64,000 nt of DNA from Psychroserpens sp. SPM9 (GCF_025153525.1 NZ_JANZNR010000004.1:1-64000); one strand, 5' to 3'; shown: positions 1 through 9,749, counted from the stretch's first letter. A program made the numbers and translations. The notes: a model not told the origin generated them from the letters alone.

Positions 1-76
1 CTTACCATTCCGAACAGAGAAGTTAAGCCCATTTGCGCCGATGGTACTGCCAGTTGTGGGAGAGTAGGTCGTCGCC
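1..76 (+). rRNA. rrf: 5S ribosomal RNA, 3' part (cut by window start)
   Basis: The window opens inside a 5S rRNA. The stretch contains the conserved core CCGAACAGAGAAGTTAAGCC, then GCGCCGATGGTACTGC and GGGAGAGTAGGTCGTCGCC, which closes the molecule near position 76. The 5' part, including the first helix strand, lies upstream of the window. It is read on the plus strand and is followed directly by a strong terminator, so this is the end of an rRNA operon. The exact 3' end is uncertain by a few bases. Confidence 0.95.
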
Positions 77-83
77 TTTTTTG

Positions 84-120
84 AAACCCTTTTCATATCA
101 AAATGAAAAGGGTTTTTTGT
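84..120 (+). terminator. Terminator of the rRNA operon
   Basis: A perfect 13-bp stem (84-96 pairing with 103-115) with a 6-base loop runs into a T-run. It lies a few bases after the 5S rRNA end, as expected for the rRNA operon terminator. Confidence 0.9.
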
Positions 121-132
121 TTTTATAGAAAT

Positions 133-168
133 AAAAAAATCAATACACGTATATGTATTGATTTTTTT
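133..168 (-). terminator. Terminator downstream of the murQ-DUF6095 operon
   Basis: A 14-bp inverted repeat (133-146 with 155-168) is flanked by A-runs on the left arm and T-runs on the right, so it can act in both directions. It lies just after the stop of the minus-strand gene at 191 and back to back with the rRNA terminator. Confidence 0.8.
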
Positions 169-190
169 CTTTTTCTATTTTGATCTAAAC

Positions 191-418
191 TTATTTAAAC
201 ATACTATCCATGATTGTCTTTAAACCCTTAAAAGCAAAGAATATGGCTAGAATGCAGAGTATCGATGCAACAATAAGTATAGGTATATACAAAGGTTTGT
301 CTGGATTACTAAGTCCTACATATAATAGCGTAGGTCCTAAAAACATTAGTATTAATGTTAAACCCATGGTTTTAATTCCTTTGACTAATACATCTTTGTC
401 TGTTCGTTTAGTATCCAT
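191..418 (-). CDS. Small two-helix membrane protein, DUF6095-like
   Basis: A 75-residue protein with a charged N-terminus (MDTKRTDKDVLVKG) and two hydrophobic helices, about residues 18-36 and 44-64, so probably an inner-membrane hairpin. The pattern matches the flavobacterial DUF6095 family, which as far as I know has no assigned function. Its start overlaps the 3' end of murQ by 11 bases, which implies translational coupling, and a terminator follows at once. Any role in peptidoglycan recycling is only inferred from its neighbour. The family assignment is from memory of the sequence pattern. Confidence 0.75.
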   Translation of the reverse strand: MDTKRTDKDVLVKGIKTMGLTLILMFLGPTLLYVGLSNPDKPLYIPILIVASILCILAIFFAFKGLKTIMDSMFK

Positions 419-1226
419 AGTTGTAATTTTGAATTGCAGCTCTTACATTTTTATATTTTTCTAACAATGATTGAGCATCTTCATAACTAATACTCAATTC
501 TTTTGCTAGCATTTTAATTCCTCGATCAACTAGTTTATTATTGCTTAATTGCATATCTACCATTTTATTACCTTTTACTTTATCAAGTTTTATCATGGTC
601 GCAGTAGAAATCATATTTAGTACCAGTTTTTGAGCTGTTCCAGCTTTCATTCGTGAGCTCCCAGTGACAAATTCAGGGCCGACAATGACTTCGATGGGAT
701 ATTGTGAAATTTGCGATAGAGGACTCTTTTTATTACAGGTGATACATCCCGTAATAATACCATTGTCATTACAGTTTTCTAGTGCAGCAATCACATAAGG
801 TGTGGTTCCAGAGGCAGCGATACCTATAACAACATCGTTAGTTGAAACATTATAAGCTTTTAAATCTTCCCATCCTTGTGTTGTTGAATCTTCAGCAAAT
901 TCTACTGCCTTTCTAATTGCGGTATCACCACCAGCTATGAGTCCGATAACCAAATCATGGGTGACACCAAAAGTAGGCGGACATTCTGAGGCATCTAAAA
1001 TACCTAAACGACCACTGGTTCCTGCCCCAATATAAAATAATCTCCCTCCAATTTTGAGTTTACTAATCACTTGTTCTATTAGGGATTCAATTTGAGGAAT
1101 TGCATTTTTAACTGCTATAGGAACAGCTGTGTCTTCATTGTTTATGTTGACCAATAATTCGTTAACAGTCATTTTTTCTAAATGATTGTAGTTAGAATCT
1201 TGTTCTGTTGTTTTGATAAATGTCAT
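408..1226 (-). CDS. murQ: N-acetylmuramic acid 6-phosphate etherase
   Basis: MurQ splits the D-lactyl ether of MurNAc-6-phosphate to give GlcNAc-6-phosphate and D-lactate, a cytoplasmic step in recycling cell-wall sugars. The 272-residue protein carries the SIS sugar-phosphate fold: GAGTSGRLGILDASECPPTFG begins near residue 68, with Glu81 matching the proposed catalytic acid of the E. coli enzyme. AEDS near residue 111 and TGSSRMKAGTAQK near 188 are also family-typical. Length is slightly short of the usual ~300 residues, but the conserved core is complete. It is the first gene of a two-gene operon with the DUF6095 protein. No dedicated MurNAc transporter or kinase lies beside it. Confidence 0.93.
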   Translation of the reverse strand: MTFIKTTEQDSNYNHLEKMTVNELLVNINNEDTAVPIAVKNAIPQIESLIEQVISKLKIGGRLFYIGAGTSGRLGILDASECPPTFGVTHDLVIGLIAGGDTAIRKAVEFAEDSTTQGWEDLKAYNVSTNDVVIGIAASGTTPYVIAALENCNDNGIITGCITCNKKSPLSQISQYPIEVIVGPEFVTGSSRMKAGTAQKLVLNMISTATMIKLDKVKGNKMVDMQLSNNKLVDRGIKMLAKELSISYEDAQSLLEKYKNVRAAIQNYNYGY

Positions 1227-1253
1227 AATGTAAAAATAGCTAATTTTTTTTCT

Positions 1254-1349
1254 GCGTTAGTGGTAGTAGTGGCATCCTTTTTGTTTTTTTACAAAAAGAT
1301 ATAACGGATGACAAGACGCTTTAAAGGTTTGCTTTAAAGGGGAACGCCC
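1254..1349. repeat. Probable interspersed palindromic element of flavobacterial type
   Basis: About 96 bases between murQ and the dehydratase gene look unlike ordinary spacer. The ends are inverted: GCGTT at 1254-1258 and AACGC at 1343-1347. Inside are an inverted CTTTTTGT/ACAAAAAG pair, then GATATAACGGATG, then two copies of the self-complementary CTTTAAAG (near 1319 and 1332). I recall very similar sequences (a GGGCGTT end, ATATCTTTTTG, AAAAAGGATGCC, ending AACGC) scattered between genes in Flavobacterium-group genomes. It codes for nothing recognisable. Whether it acts as RNA or as a miniature mobile element cannot be told here. Confidence 0.55.
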
Positions 1350-1366
1350 ATCTTAACATCAATAAA

Positions 1367-2302
1367 TTAAAACGGTAATTTAGTAACATCAACATTTCCG
1401 CCAGAAATAATGATGCCGATATTTTGGTTTTTGAATTGCTCTTTCTCTTTGATAAGCGCCGCAAAAGCTACAGCACTTGAAGGTTCGATTATGATTTTCA
1501 TACGTTCCCAAATGAAGCGCATGGCTTCAATAATCTCAGCTTCTGTCACTCTGATAATTTGATTGATATATTTTAAGATGATAGGGAAATTATGGTGGCC
1601 AAGCTGCGTTCGCAACCCATCAGCAATCGTATTTGCGGTTTTATTTGTTTCAATTTTTTTACTCAATAGCGAACGATAAGCGTCATCTGCTTCGAAGGGT
1701 TCGGCACCAATCACTTTACAAGAGTTCCCAAAGTGATGTGCTGCAAGTGCAGATCCAGCGATGAGTCCACCACCACCAATAGGGCAAAATACAACGTCTA
1801 GATCAGACTGTTCGTTCAGCAATTCAATACAAGCAGTGCCCTGACCTAAAATCACATTAGGATCGTTGGATGGATGGATAAATGTGGCGCCCGTAGAGTG
1901 AACGATTTGGTTAGCTGCGTTTTGCCGAGCTTCAATTGTTGGTTCGCACTCTATTATTTGTCCGTTATACTGCTTCACCGCATTTTTCTTAACTACAGGA
2001 GCATTGGATGGCATGACGATTGTTGCTTTTACATTCAGGCTTTTTGCAGCTAAGGATAAGGCTTGTGCAAAGTTTCCGGACGAATGTGTGACCACACCTT
2101 TTTGTTTTTGAGCATTAGTTAATTGCATGATGGCATTAGTTGCGCCTCGCATTTTATAAGCGCCCGCTTTTTGAAAATTTTCGCATTTGAAGTAGACCTT
2201 GGCCTCAATACGTTCGTTGACTAATCTTGAAGATAAGACTGGTGTTTTATGAATAAATGGTAAGATTCTATTGTGGCAGTCTATTAGGTTTTCTTTAGTC
2301 AT
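1367..2302 (-). CDS. PLP-dependent threonine/serine dehydratase-like enzyme
   Basis: A 311-residue fold-type II PLP enzyme of the threonine dehydratase / serine racemase family. The PLP lysine is Lys50 in AGAYKMRGA, where most relatives have FK.RGA. The substrate loop is SSGNFAQA (residues 74-81; usually SSGNHAQA), and the phosphate loop GGGGLIAGSA lies near residue 177. There is no C-terminal ACT domain, so it is not the feedback-inhibited biosynthetic IlvA. Likely reactions are dehydration or racemisation of serine, threonine or 3-hydroxyaspartate; sequence alone does not choose between them. It appears to be a single-gene unit downstream of icd, separated from it by a terminator. Confidence 0.85.
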   Translation of the reverse strand: MTKENLIDCHNRILPFIHKTPVLSSRLVNERIEAKVYFKCENFQKAGAYKMRGATNAIMQLTNAQKQKGVVTHSSGNFAQALSLAAKSLNVKATIVMPSNAPVVKKNAVKQYNGQIIECEPTIEARQNAANQIVHSTGATFIHPSNDPNVILGQGTACIELLNEQSDLDVVFCPIGGGGLIAGSALAAHHFGNSCKVIGAEPFEADDAYRSLLSKKIETNKTANTIADGLRTQLGHHNFPIILKYINQIIRVTEAEIIEAMRFIWERMKIIIEPSSAVAFAALIKEKEQFKNQNIGIIISGGNVDVTKLPF

Positions 2303-2334
2303 AATGTAAATTTACAATAAGTGACCGATAAAAA

Positions 2335-2360
2335 AAAGACTGCCTTTTAAGACAGTCTTT
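2335..2360 (-). terminator. Terminator of icd
   Basis: The inverted repeat AAAGACTG (2335-2342) and CAGTCTTT (2353-2360) is followed on the minus strand by a T-run. It sits 20 bases past the icd stop codon. Confidence 0.8.
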
Positions 2361-2382
2361 AAATTTAATATACTTAGCCGAT

Positions 2383-4641
<2,259 letters not shown>

Positions 4642-4651
4642 TTAAGCTGGG

Positions 4652-4659
4652 CAAATATA
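4652..4659 (-). promoter_or_regulatory. Promoter -7 box of icd
   Basis: Read on the minus strand the sequence is TATATTTG, a perfect match to the Bacteroidota TAnnTTTG box. It would start transcription about 45 bases before the icd ATG. No clear upstream TTG box is seen. Confidence 0.6.
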
Positions 4660-4890
4660 CAAAAAACTAGAGTTTTTCTGAAATATAAGACTTGTATAAG
4701 CAAAGGTTTTTAAAGTAAAATATTAATGCGATTGAGAATATTTTAAACAACGCTATTTTAAATTATTAATTGCTATTAATTTGATACTATGCTAAGAAGT
4801 CAAGAGTGCTTTTTTATAGAAATTTAACTGCGTAGTAAAATTTGGTAATGGCTATATTGAAGTGAGATTAGTTGATTGGTATAAAAAAAC

Positions 4891-4932
4891 AAAAGCCATA
4901 TCACTGTAGCTGACTACTTTGACATGGCTTTT
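4891..4932 (-). terminator. Terminator-like hairpin of an unassigned transcript
   Basis: AAAAGCCAT (4891-4899) pairs with ATGGCTTTT (4924-4932), with an inner GTAG/CTAC stem at 4906-4917. On the minus strand it is followed by a G and seven T residues; on the plus strand there is also a T-run. No coding gene ends here, so it implies a non-coding transcript, most likely reading from about 5320 towards 4890. Confidence 0.55.
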
Positions 4933-5496
4933 TTGAGATAGTGTTTCGTGACTTATTTAACATTAAAGTTAAAACCAAGACAGCTGAATTTGCATTCCTT
5001 CGTCTTGTATCGGTTCAAGACTCACTATTTCAATGAAACATTTTATAACTTTCAAAATGTATTGACCTGTTATTACTCTGTTTCGGTTTAGTTTTGTTTT
5101 TCTTGATATTTATTTCCTTATCCTACACTTACGTGTTGAATAGCCTCAATAAACATTGCTTGTCCTCTTCACACTTACTTTCGCTTATGTTACTTTTTCA
5201 AAGCTTTCCACTTTATCTGCTCTCAACTGCCTAAGCATTTGTTAGTTTCAAAAGTTTCATGGTTTTTTCGCTTCACACGCCTACACGTGTAGCTATTGAA
5301 CCTCAAAAAACAGCACTATATAAAGAACGTTTCTTTATTACAATTTAACATAAATCTAAATTTTAATTTAAAACCAAACACTGTTTGTTGTTAATTGTTT
5401 AGCTAAAGTAGGTTTTTGTTTGAGAATTGCAAATTTTAAGCCTATATAGATATTCACATTTTATGAACCAGAGTTATTAACAAAAGTTCATAACTG

Positions 5497-5526
5497 AAAA
5501 AGCCTTAACGTTGGTTAAGGCTTTTT
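5497..5526 (-). terminator. Terminator of rplS
   Basis: A perfect 13-bp stem (5497-5509 with 5514-5526) with loop GTTG, ending in T residues on the minus strand. It lies 24 bases past the rplS stop. Confidence 0.9.
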
Positions 5527-5549
5527 GAAATTTATAGGGTCGATGAAGC

Positions 5550-5900
5550 TTATCTTCTAACTTCTTTGATTCTTGCTTTTTTACCAGTAAGACCTCTAAA
5601 GTAGTAGATTCTTGCTCTTCTAACTTTACCTCTTTTGTTCACCTCTATTTTTTGAAGTGCAGGTAAATTAATTGGGAATATACGTTCTACTCCAATCGTA
5701 CCAGACATTTTTCTAATAGTGAATGTTTGCGAAGTACCAGTTCCTTTAACTTGGAGTACTACACCTCTAAAAAACTGTGTACGTACTTTTTCTCCTTCTC
5801 TAATTTCGTAGTAAACAGTGATCGTATCACCCGCTCCAAATTCTGGAAAATCTTTTTTTGTTACAAATTCGTCTTGTACAAATTTTACTAAAGAACTCAT
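5550..5900 (-). CDS. rplS: 50S ribosomal protein L19 (bL19)
   Basis: A 116-residue bL19, a structural protein of the large ribosomal subunit at the subunit interface. Family features are FGAGDTITVYYEIREGEKVRTQFFRG in the N-terminal half (starting near residue 21), then GTIGVERIFPINLP and a basic C-terminal tail (GKVRRARIYYFRG). Length is normal. It follows trmD in the same direction, as in many bacteria, but has its own promoter box (5974-5981), about 70 bases of leader and its own terminator, so it can be expressed apart from trmD. Confidence 0.97.
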   Translation of the reverse strand: MSSLVKFVQDEFVTKKDFPEFGAGDTITVYYEIREGEKVRTQFFRGVVLQVKGTGTSQTFTIRKMSGTIGVERIFPINLPALQKIEVNKRGKVRRARIYYFRGLTGKKARIKEVRR

Positions 5901-5975
5901 CTTTTTATGTTTAAGTGTATTATTTCAAACCAACATTCACGATTTTCGCCAGAGGTTAATCCAAAAGTGGCTGCA
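5901..5975 (-). promoter_or_regulatory. 5' leader of rplS, candidate ribosomal-protein leader
   Basis: The predicted rplS transcript has a leader of about 70 bases, long by the standard of this window. On the minus strand it contains AACC (5963-5966 region) and a distal GGTT that can close a stem around an inner CGAAAATCG hairpin. I recall that a leader motif in front of flavobacterial bL19 genes has been proposed as an autoregulatory site, but I cannot compare sequences here. Confidence 0.35.
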
Positions 5976-5981
5976 AAGATA
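5974..5981 (-). promoter_or_regulatory. Promoter -7 box of rplS
   Basis: The minus-strand reading is TATCTTTG, matching TAnnTTTG. A TTTG box lies 23 bases further upstream (6005-6008 on the plus coordinates), a plausible -33 element. Confidence 0.65.
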
Positions 5982-6125
5982 GTTAAAAAGTTATAAGTAA
6001 AAAGCAAAATATAAAAAGTTTTTATGACATATTTTGGAGGGTCTTCTACTTCTTATATTTATTAACAGATATAAGGCTTTTTTCCGAATTCTTTGGAGTT
6101 TCTTATCTATAGCTAACACAAATAA

Positions 6126-6803
6126 TTAATCTTCCAATAAATCTGGTCGGCGTTCTTTGGTTCTAAGGTAGGCTTGTTCTTCACGCCATTTTTCAATTTC
6201 GGGGAAATTTCCGCTAAATAATACTTCTGGGACTTTCATACCATCATATTCTCTAGGCTTTGTATAAATGGGAGGTGCTAATAATCCATCTTGAAAAGAA
6301 TCGGTGAGCGCAGAAGTTTCATTTCCTAACACGCCAGGGATTAATCTTATGATGGCGTCACATAACACTGCAGCACCTAATTCACCACCAGATAATACAT
6401 AATCTCCTATTGAAATTTCCTTGGTGATAAACTTATCGCGTACACGTTGATCCACACCTTTGTAATGGCCGCATAGAATGATGATATTTTCTTTTAGGGA
6501 TATTTGATTTGCAATACTTTGATTAAGGCATTCGCCATCAGGAGTCATATAAATTATCTCATCGTATTGACGTTCTCTTTGTAATTTAGTAATGCATTTG
6601 TCAATAGGTTCTATCATCATGACCATTCCTGCACCGCCTCCAAATTGGGTGTCGTCAACCGCTTTGTAGCCACCTGTGGCATAATCTCTTAAATTATGAA
6701 AATGGACATTTACCAAATCAGCTTCTATGGCGCGCTTAAGGATAGAGGCTTCAAATGGGCTTTTCAATAATTCTGGTAAAACGGTGATAATGTCTATGCG
6801 CAT
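6126..6803 (-). CDS. trmD: tRNA (guanine-N1-)-methyltransferase TrmD
   Basis: TrmD places the m1G37 methyl group next to the anticodon of tRNAs reading CNN or similar codons, using S-adenosylmethionine, and so prevents frameshifting. The 225-residue protein has the SPOUT trefoil-knot features: [13 protein letters not shown] at the start, [12 protein letters not shown] near residue 50, [12 protein letters not shown] near 110 and the SAM-binding [14 protein letters not shown] near 131. Length is normal. It lies upstream of rplS but has its own TACCTTTG promoter box at 6824-6831. Confidence 0.97.
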   Translation of the reverse strand: MRIDIITVLPELLKSPFEASILKRAIEADLVNVHFHNLRDYATGGYKAVDDTQFGGGAGMVMMIEPIDKCITKLQRERQYDEIIYMTPDGECLNQSIANQISLKENIIILCGHYKGVDQRVRDKFITKEISIGDYVLSGGELGAAVLCDAIIRLIPGVLGNETSALTDSFQDGLLAPPIYTKPREYDGMKVPEVLFSGNFPEIEKWREEQAYLRTKERRPDLLED

Positions 6804-6823
6804 GATTATTTTTTTATGGATTG

Positions 6824-6831
6824 CAAAGGTA
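6824..6831 (-). promoter_or_regulatory. Promoter -7 box of trmD
   Basis: The minus-strand reading is TACCTTTG, matching TAnnTTTG, about 20 bases before the trmD ATG, so the leader is short (around 15-18 bases). Confidence 0.6.
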
Positions 6832-6896
6832 AGCTTAATTGATTAAACCTATGGTAGTTGTTTACTTGAAACCTGAAGGGTAGTACATTAATATGT

Positions 6897-7334
6897 TTAT
6901 GTGTTTTTCCAAAAAAATTGTAAGTCGTTATCTTTTACAAAACCTAATCTCTCATATAAATACTGTGCTCGATTATTAAAAGCTGTTTGAATGGCAAGCC
7001 CTTTATTATTTTCTGTTTGACATAGGCTTTTTGCACGATTAATTAAAGCTTCACCAACTCCTTGATTTCTACAATTTGCATCAACATATAAATCGTTGAG
7101 TATATACATAGCTTTCATAGATACTGATGAAAACAAGGGGTAAAGTTGTGTAAAACCAACCGCCTGTTCGTTTATATAAGCCATATAGATGACAGAATCA
7201 CCTTGCACGAGCCGTTGCGTTAAAAACCGTTTAGCTGCAGCAGGATTAGATTCTTGCCTATAAAAAGTACGATAGCCATCAAATAAGTTAACTAATCTAT
7301 CTAAGTCTTTGAGTTTTGCGCGTGTTATGACCAT
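6897..7334 (-). CDS. GNAT family N-acetyltransferase
   Basis: A 145-residue single-domain acetyltransferase of the GNAT superfamily. The acetyl-CoA pyrophosphate loop is NCRNQGVGEALI (about residues 85-96), preceded by the strand YILNDLYVDA, and the C-terminal YERLGFV is the usual fold end. The substrate is unknown. Its context is odd: the terminator of the upstream gene ends directly at its start codon, leaving no space for a normal promoter and leader (see 7339-7368). It may be expressed by read-through. Confidence 0.85.
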   Translation of the reverse strand: MVITRAKLKDLDRLVNLFDGYRTFYRQESNPAAAKRFLTQRLVQGDSVIYMAYINEQAVGFTQLYPLFSSVSMKAMYILNDLYVDANCRNQGVGEALINRAKSLCQTENNKGLAIQTAFNNRAQYLYERLGFVKDNDLQFFWKNT

Positions 7335-7338
7335 AAAA

Positions 7339-7368
7339 AAAAATCTGTAATCGAAATTACAGATTTTT
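7339..7368 (-). terminator. Terminator whose U-tract touches the GNAT start codon
   Basis: A perfect 13-bp stem (7339-7351 with 7356-7368) with loop CGAA is followed on the minus strand by a run of T that reaches the ATG at 7332-7334. It terminates the gene at 7420-8028 and may also gate expression of the GNAT gene. Confidence 0.85.
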
Positions 7369-7419
7369 ATTGATATTATATAGTGTTACTGAAATCTATA
7401 ATTTCAGAGCGTTTATTAA

Positions 7420-8028
7420 TCAGGCTTTTTTCTGTTCGTTAATCATGTCTTGTAATTGACGTCTTACTTTTTGTTCACGCTCTAAAGCGACACGTCTGTG
7501 TTCTTCAAATTCTTCTTCTATTTCAGCAAGTGTCTTTTTAGCAAGTTTAGTCGTTGTATTACTGTTTTTATATTTATAGATAAAAAACAATAATAAAGCC
7601 GATAATACGCCAACAATACTCCATAGTACCATGCTGTAATTTGGTTTGGTCATTGGCATGCCAAACAATGTCATACTGTCTTTTTCAGCAATTGTATTAT
7701 CTAATTCTACTTTGGTTGTTGATAAGCTTCCTTTTAAATCTTCAATTTCTTTAGCTTGTGTTTCAACTATGGCTTGAGTGTCATTTAAATCTTTATGAAC
7801 AGCCTTTAACGAATCTATAGTATGTGCTTTAAGTGCATATAACCACGTCTTTTTTACCGTTTTATAATCTTGCCAGCTGTTTGACCGTCTAATTACGTAT
7901 TCAAATTGATTATCTATTGTGCCGCTGTTTAGTGATAATTTTTCATCGTCATTACTTGTTTGCGCCGATGTAGTAGAAAATGTTAAAATCGTAATTGTAG
8001 TGAGTAGAAGCGTTTTAAAAAATCTCAT
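7420..8028 (-). CDS. Exported, membrane-anchored coiled-coil protein of unknown function
   Basis: A 202-residue protein with a signal peptide (about residues 1-22, ending STTSAQ), a region rich in heptad-like Leu/Lys/Glu (about 70-120), one transmembrane helix (about 132-151) and a highly charged helical tail (160-202, with EEEFEEHRRVALEREQK). The N-terminal half would lie in the periplasm and the tail in the cytoplasm. As I recall, relatives in Flavobacteriaceae are sometimes labelled tRNA (guanine-N1)-methyltransferase, apparently because they sit near trmD; nothing here resembles a methyltransferase. Role unknown. Confidence 0.75.
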   Translation of the reverse strand: MRFFKTLLLTTITILTFSTTSAQTSNDDEKLSLNSGTIDNQFEYVIRRSNSWQDYKTVKKTWLYALKAHTIDSLKAVHKDLNDTQAIVETQAKEIEDLKGSLSTTKVELDNTIAEKDSMTLFGMPMTKPNYSMVLWSIVGVLSALLLFFIYKYKNSNTTTKLAKKTLAEIEEEFEEHRRVALEREQKVRRQLQDMINEQKKA

Positions 8029-8121
8029 TTTGGTTTTGGTTGAATTTAATAGCTTAATTAATGGTCAGCAATATAGTGATTTATATAATAATTTATAAGT
8101 AAATTGATGGTTGATATAAAC

Positions 8122-8150
8122 ATTTAGCCTCACAAATTGTGAGGCTAAAT
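8122..8150 (-). terminator. Possible terminator of the GAPDH gene or upstream hairpin
   Basis: A 12-bp inverted repeat, ATTTAGCCTCAC (8122-8133) with GTGAGGCTAAAT (8139-8150), lies 40 bases past the stop of the GAPDH gene. There is no strong T-run, so termination is uncertain. Confidence 0.55.
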
Positions 8151-8189
8151 TATATACGGTTCAAATTTTATTTTGGATGTTGCTTGTTT

Positions 8190-9638
8190 CTAATAATAGG
8201 CAAAACGTCTAACTTTAGCAATATACTTAGCTAATCTAATAACCTGATGGCTATACCCATACTCGTTATCATACCAAATATAAAGGATGGCATTTTTTCC
8301 ATCTGGGCGAACAATTGTCGCTTTACTATCGTAGATTGAAGGTGCCGAACTTCCAACAATATCACTAGAAACAAGTTCGTCACTCATTTCATATTTGATT
8401 TGTTCAACCAAATCGCCTTCAAGCGCATATTTCTTCATGATGGTATTAATTCCGTCAACAGAAGTTTCTTTTTCTAATTCTAAATTTAGAATAGCTAAAG
8501 ATCCGTTAGGTACAGGAACTCGAATAGCGTTTGATGTTAATTTCCCTTCTAAAGATGGTAAGGCCTTTGATACGGCTTTTCCTGCTCCAGTTTCAGTGAT
8601 GACCATATTTAAACCTGCAGCTCTACCACGACGGTATTTTTTGTGGAAATTATCAACTAAGTTTTGATCGTTAGTATAGGCATGAATAGTTTCTAAATGT
8701 CCGCTAACAACACCATAAGTGTCTTCAATAGCTTTTAAAATTGGCGTGATGGCGTTAGTGGTGCATGATGCTGCTGAGAATATATCAACTTTATCTGGGT
8801 TATTTTCTAAATGATTTACCCCATGCACAATATTTGGAACTCCTTTTCCTGGAGCAGTCAATAATACCTTATCTACACCTTTAGATTTTAAGTGTCTGCC
8901 TAAAGCTTCATCATCTCTAAAAGCACCAGTATTATCAATAACTAAAGCATTATTAATGCCTAATTTGGTATAATCAATATCTTCAGGTGCATTAGCCGAA
9001 ATAATATTAACCGTAGTACCATTAATAATTAATGCACTGTTTTTGGTATCGGCAACGACAGTTCCTGAGAATTCACCATGCACAGAATCATTACGTAATA
9101 AAGAGGCCCGTTTTTCTAAAACCACCTCGTCTATAGCGCCACGAGTCACAATAGCTCTTAATCGCAATTGACTTCCTTTACCAGTTCTGGTCATTAATTC
9201 TCTGGCAACCAAACGCCCAATTCTTCCAAAACCATAAAGCACGACGTCTTTTGGTTGAATACTTTTGTTCTTCTTTGCATCTTTGAGTTTAGCGGCAACA
9301 AAACCTGTCGCATTACTATACTTTTGGTCTTCTAAATGAAATTCATAGGTTAATTTTCCGATATCCAATTTTGCTGGTGGAAGATCTAAAGTTTTTATTG
9401 CCTGAGCAATTTCTACAGAATCAAAAATAGAAATAGGCTTTTGTACAAATTCTCCTGCATATTCGTGAAGATTTAAAATTTCGCTGACATTGCGATCGAT
9501 TAATTGATTTCTAAAAAGAACCAATTCAATTGATTTGTCATACCAAAGGTCGCTAACAATTTTAATAAATTCAACTGTAGCTCTTCTGCGATCGGCTTGA
9601 AAAGCAAGTTCTTTTTCGTAAGTTCCGTTCAAACTCAT
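8190..9638 (-). CDS. Long-form glyceraldehyde-3-phosphate dehydrogenase
   Basis: The C-terminal ~350 residues are a GAPDH. The NAD-binding GFGRIG lies at residues 136-141, the catalytic cysteine is Cys292 in SAASCTTNAITP, followed by the catalytic histidine in ETIHAYTNDQ, and WYDNEYGYS lies near the end. The enzyme converts glyceraldehyde-3-phosphate and 1,3-bisphosphoglycerate. At 482 residues it is ~145 longer than the normal 335. The extra ~130 N-terminal residues are helical-looking and match no domain I recognise. Long GAPDHs of this kind occur in Bacteroidota beside the normal one, possibly in the gluconeogenic direction; that is inference. Single-gene unit with its own promoter box (9700-9707). 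Confidence 0.9.
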   Translation of the reverse strand: MSLNGTYEKELAFQADRRRATVEFIKIVSDLWYDKSIELVLFRNQLIDRNVSEILNLHEYAGEFVQKPISIFDSVEIAQAIKTLDLPPAKLDIGKLTYEFHLEDQKYSNATGFVAAKLKDAKKNKSIQPKDVVLYGFGRIGRLVARELMTRTGKGSQLRLRAIVTRGAIDEVVLEKRASLLRNDSVHGEFSGTVVADTKNSALIINGTTVNIISANAPEDIDYTKLGINNALVIDNTGAFRDDEALGRHLKSKGVDKVLLTAPGKGVPNIVHGVNHLENNPDKVDIFSAASCTTNAITPILKAIEDTYGVVSGHLETIHAYTNDQNLVDNFHKKYRRGRAAGLNMVITETGAGKAVSKALPSLEGKLTSNAIRVPVPNGSLAILNLELEKETSVDGINTIMKKYALEGDLVEQIKYEMSDELVSSDIVGSSAPSIYDSKATIVRPDGKNAILYIWYDNEYGYSHQVIRLAKYIAKVRRFAYY

Positions 9639-9699
9639 TGTTTTAATTTTAGTTGATCTACGTGTTAGGTAGATGGGTTGTTGTGTTTAAAAATTTTTG

Positions 9700-9707
9700 C
9701 AAAAATA
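9700..9707 (-). promoter_or_regulatory. Promoter -7 box of the GAPDH gene
   Basis: The minus-strand reading is TATTTTTG, matching TAnnTTTG, about 60 bases before the ATG. Confidence 0.5.
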
Positions 9708-9749
9708 GTATATTTCAAACGTTTTCGTAGCGTTTTTTTGGAAAATAAA

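Noticed and set aside
4969-5120. Open stretch of about 48 codons on the minus strand inside the icd-rplS gap
   Set aside because: No convincing start codon or ribosome site, and a stop directly upstream; kept only as part of the candidate RNA region.
4885-5320. tmRNA, RNase P RNA or SRP RNA
   Set aside because: The conserved cores (for example GAGGAAAGTCCG of RNase P, the tmRNA GGTTCGA end, the SRP GGAAGGAAGCA loop) are missing.
7420-8028. Second tRNA methyltransferase beside trmD
   Set aside because: The protein is exported and has a coiled coil and a membrane helix, with no SAM-binding or knot motif.
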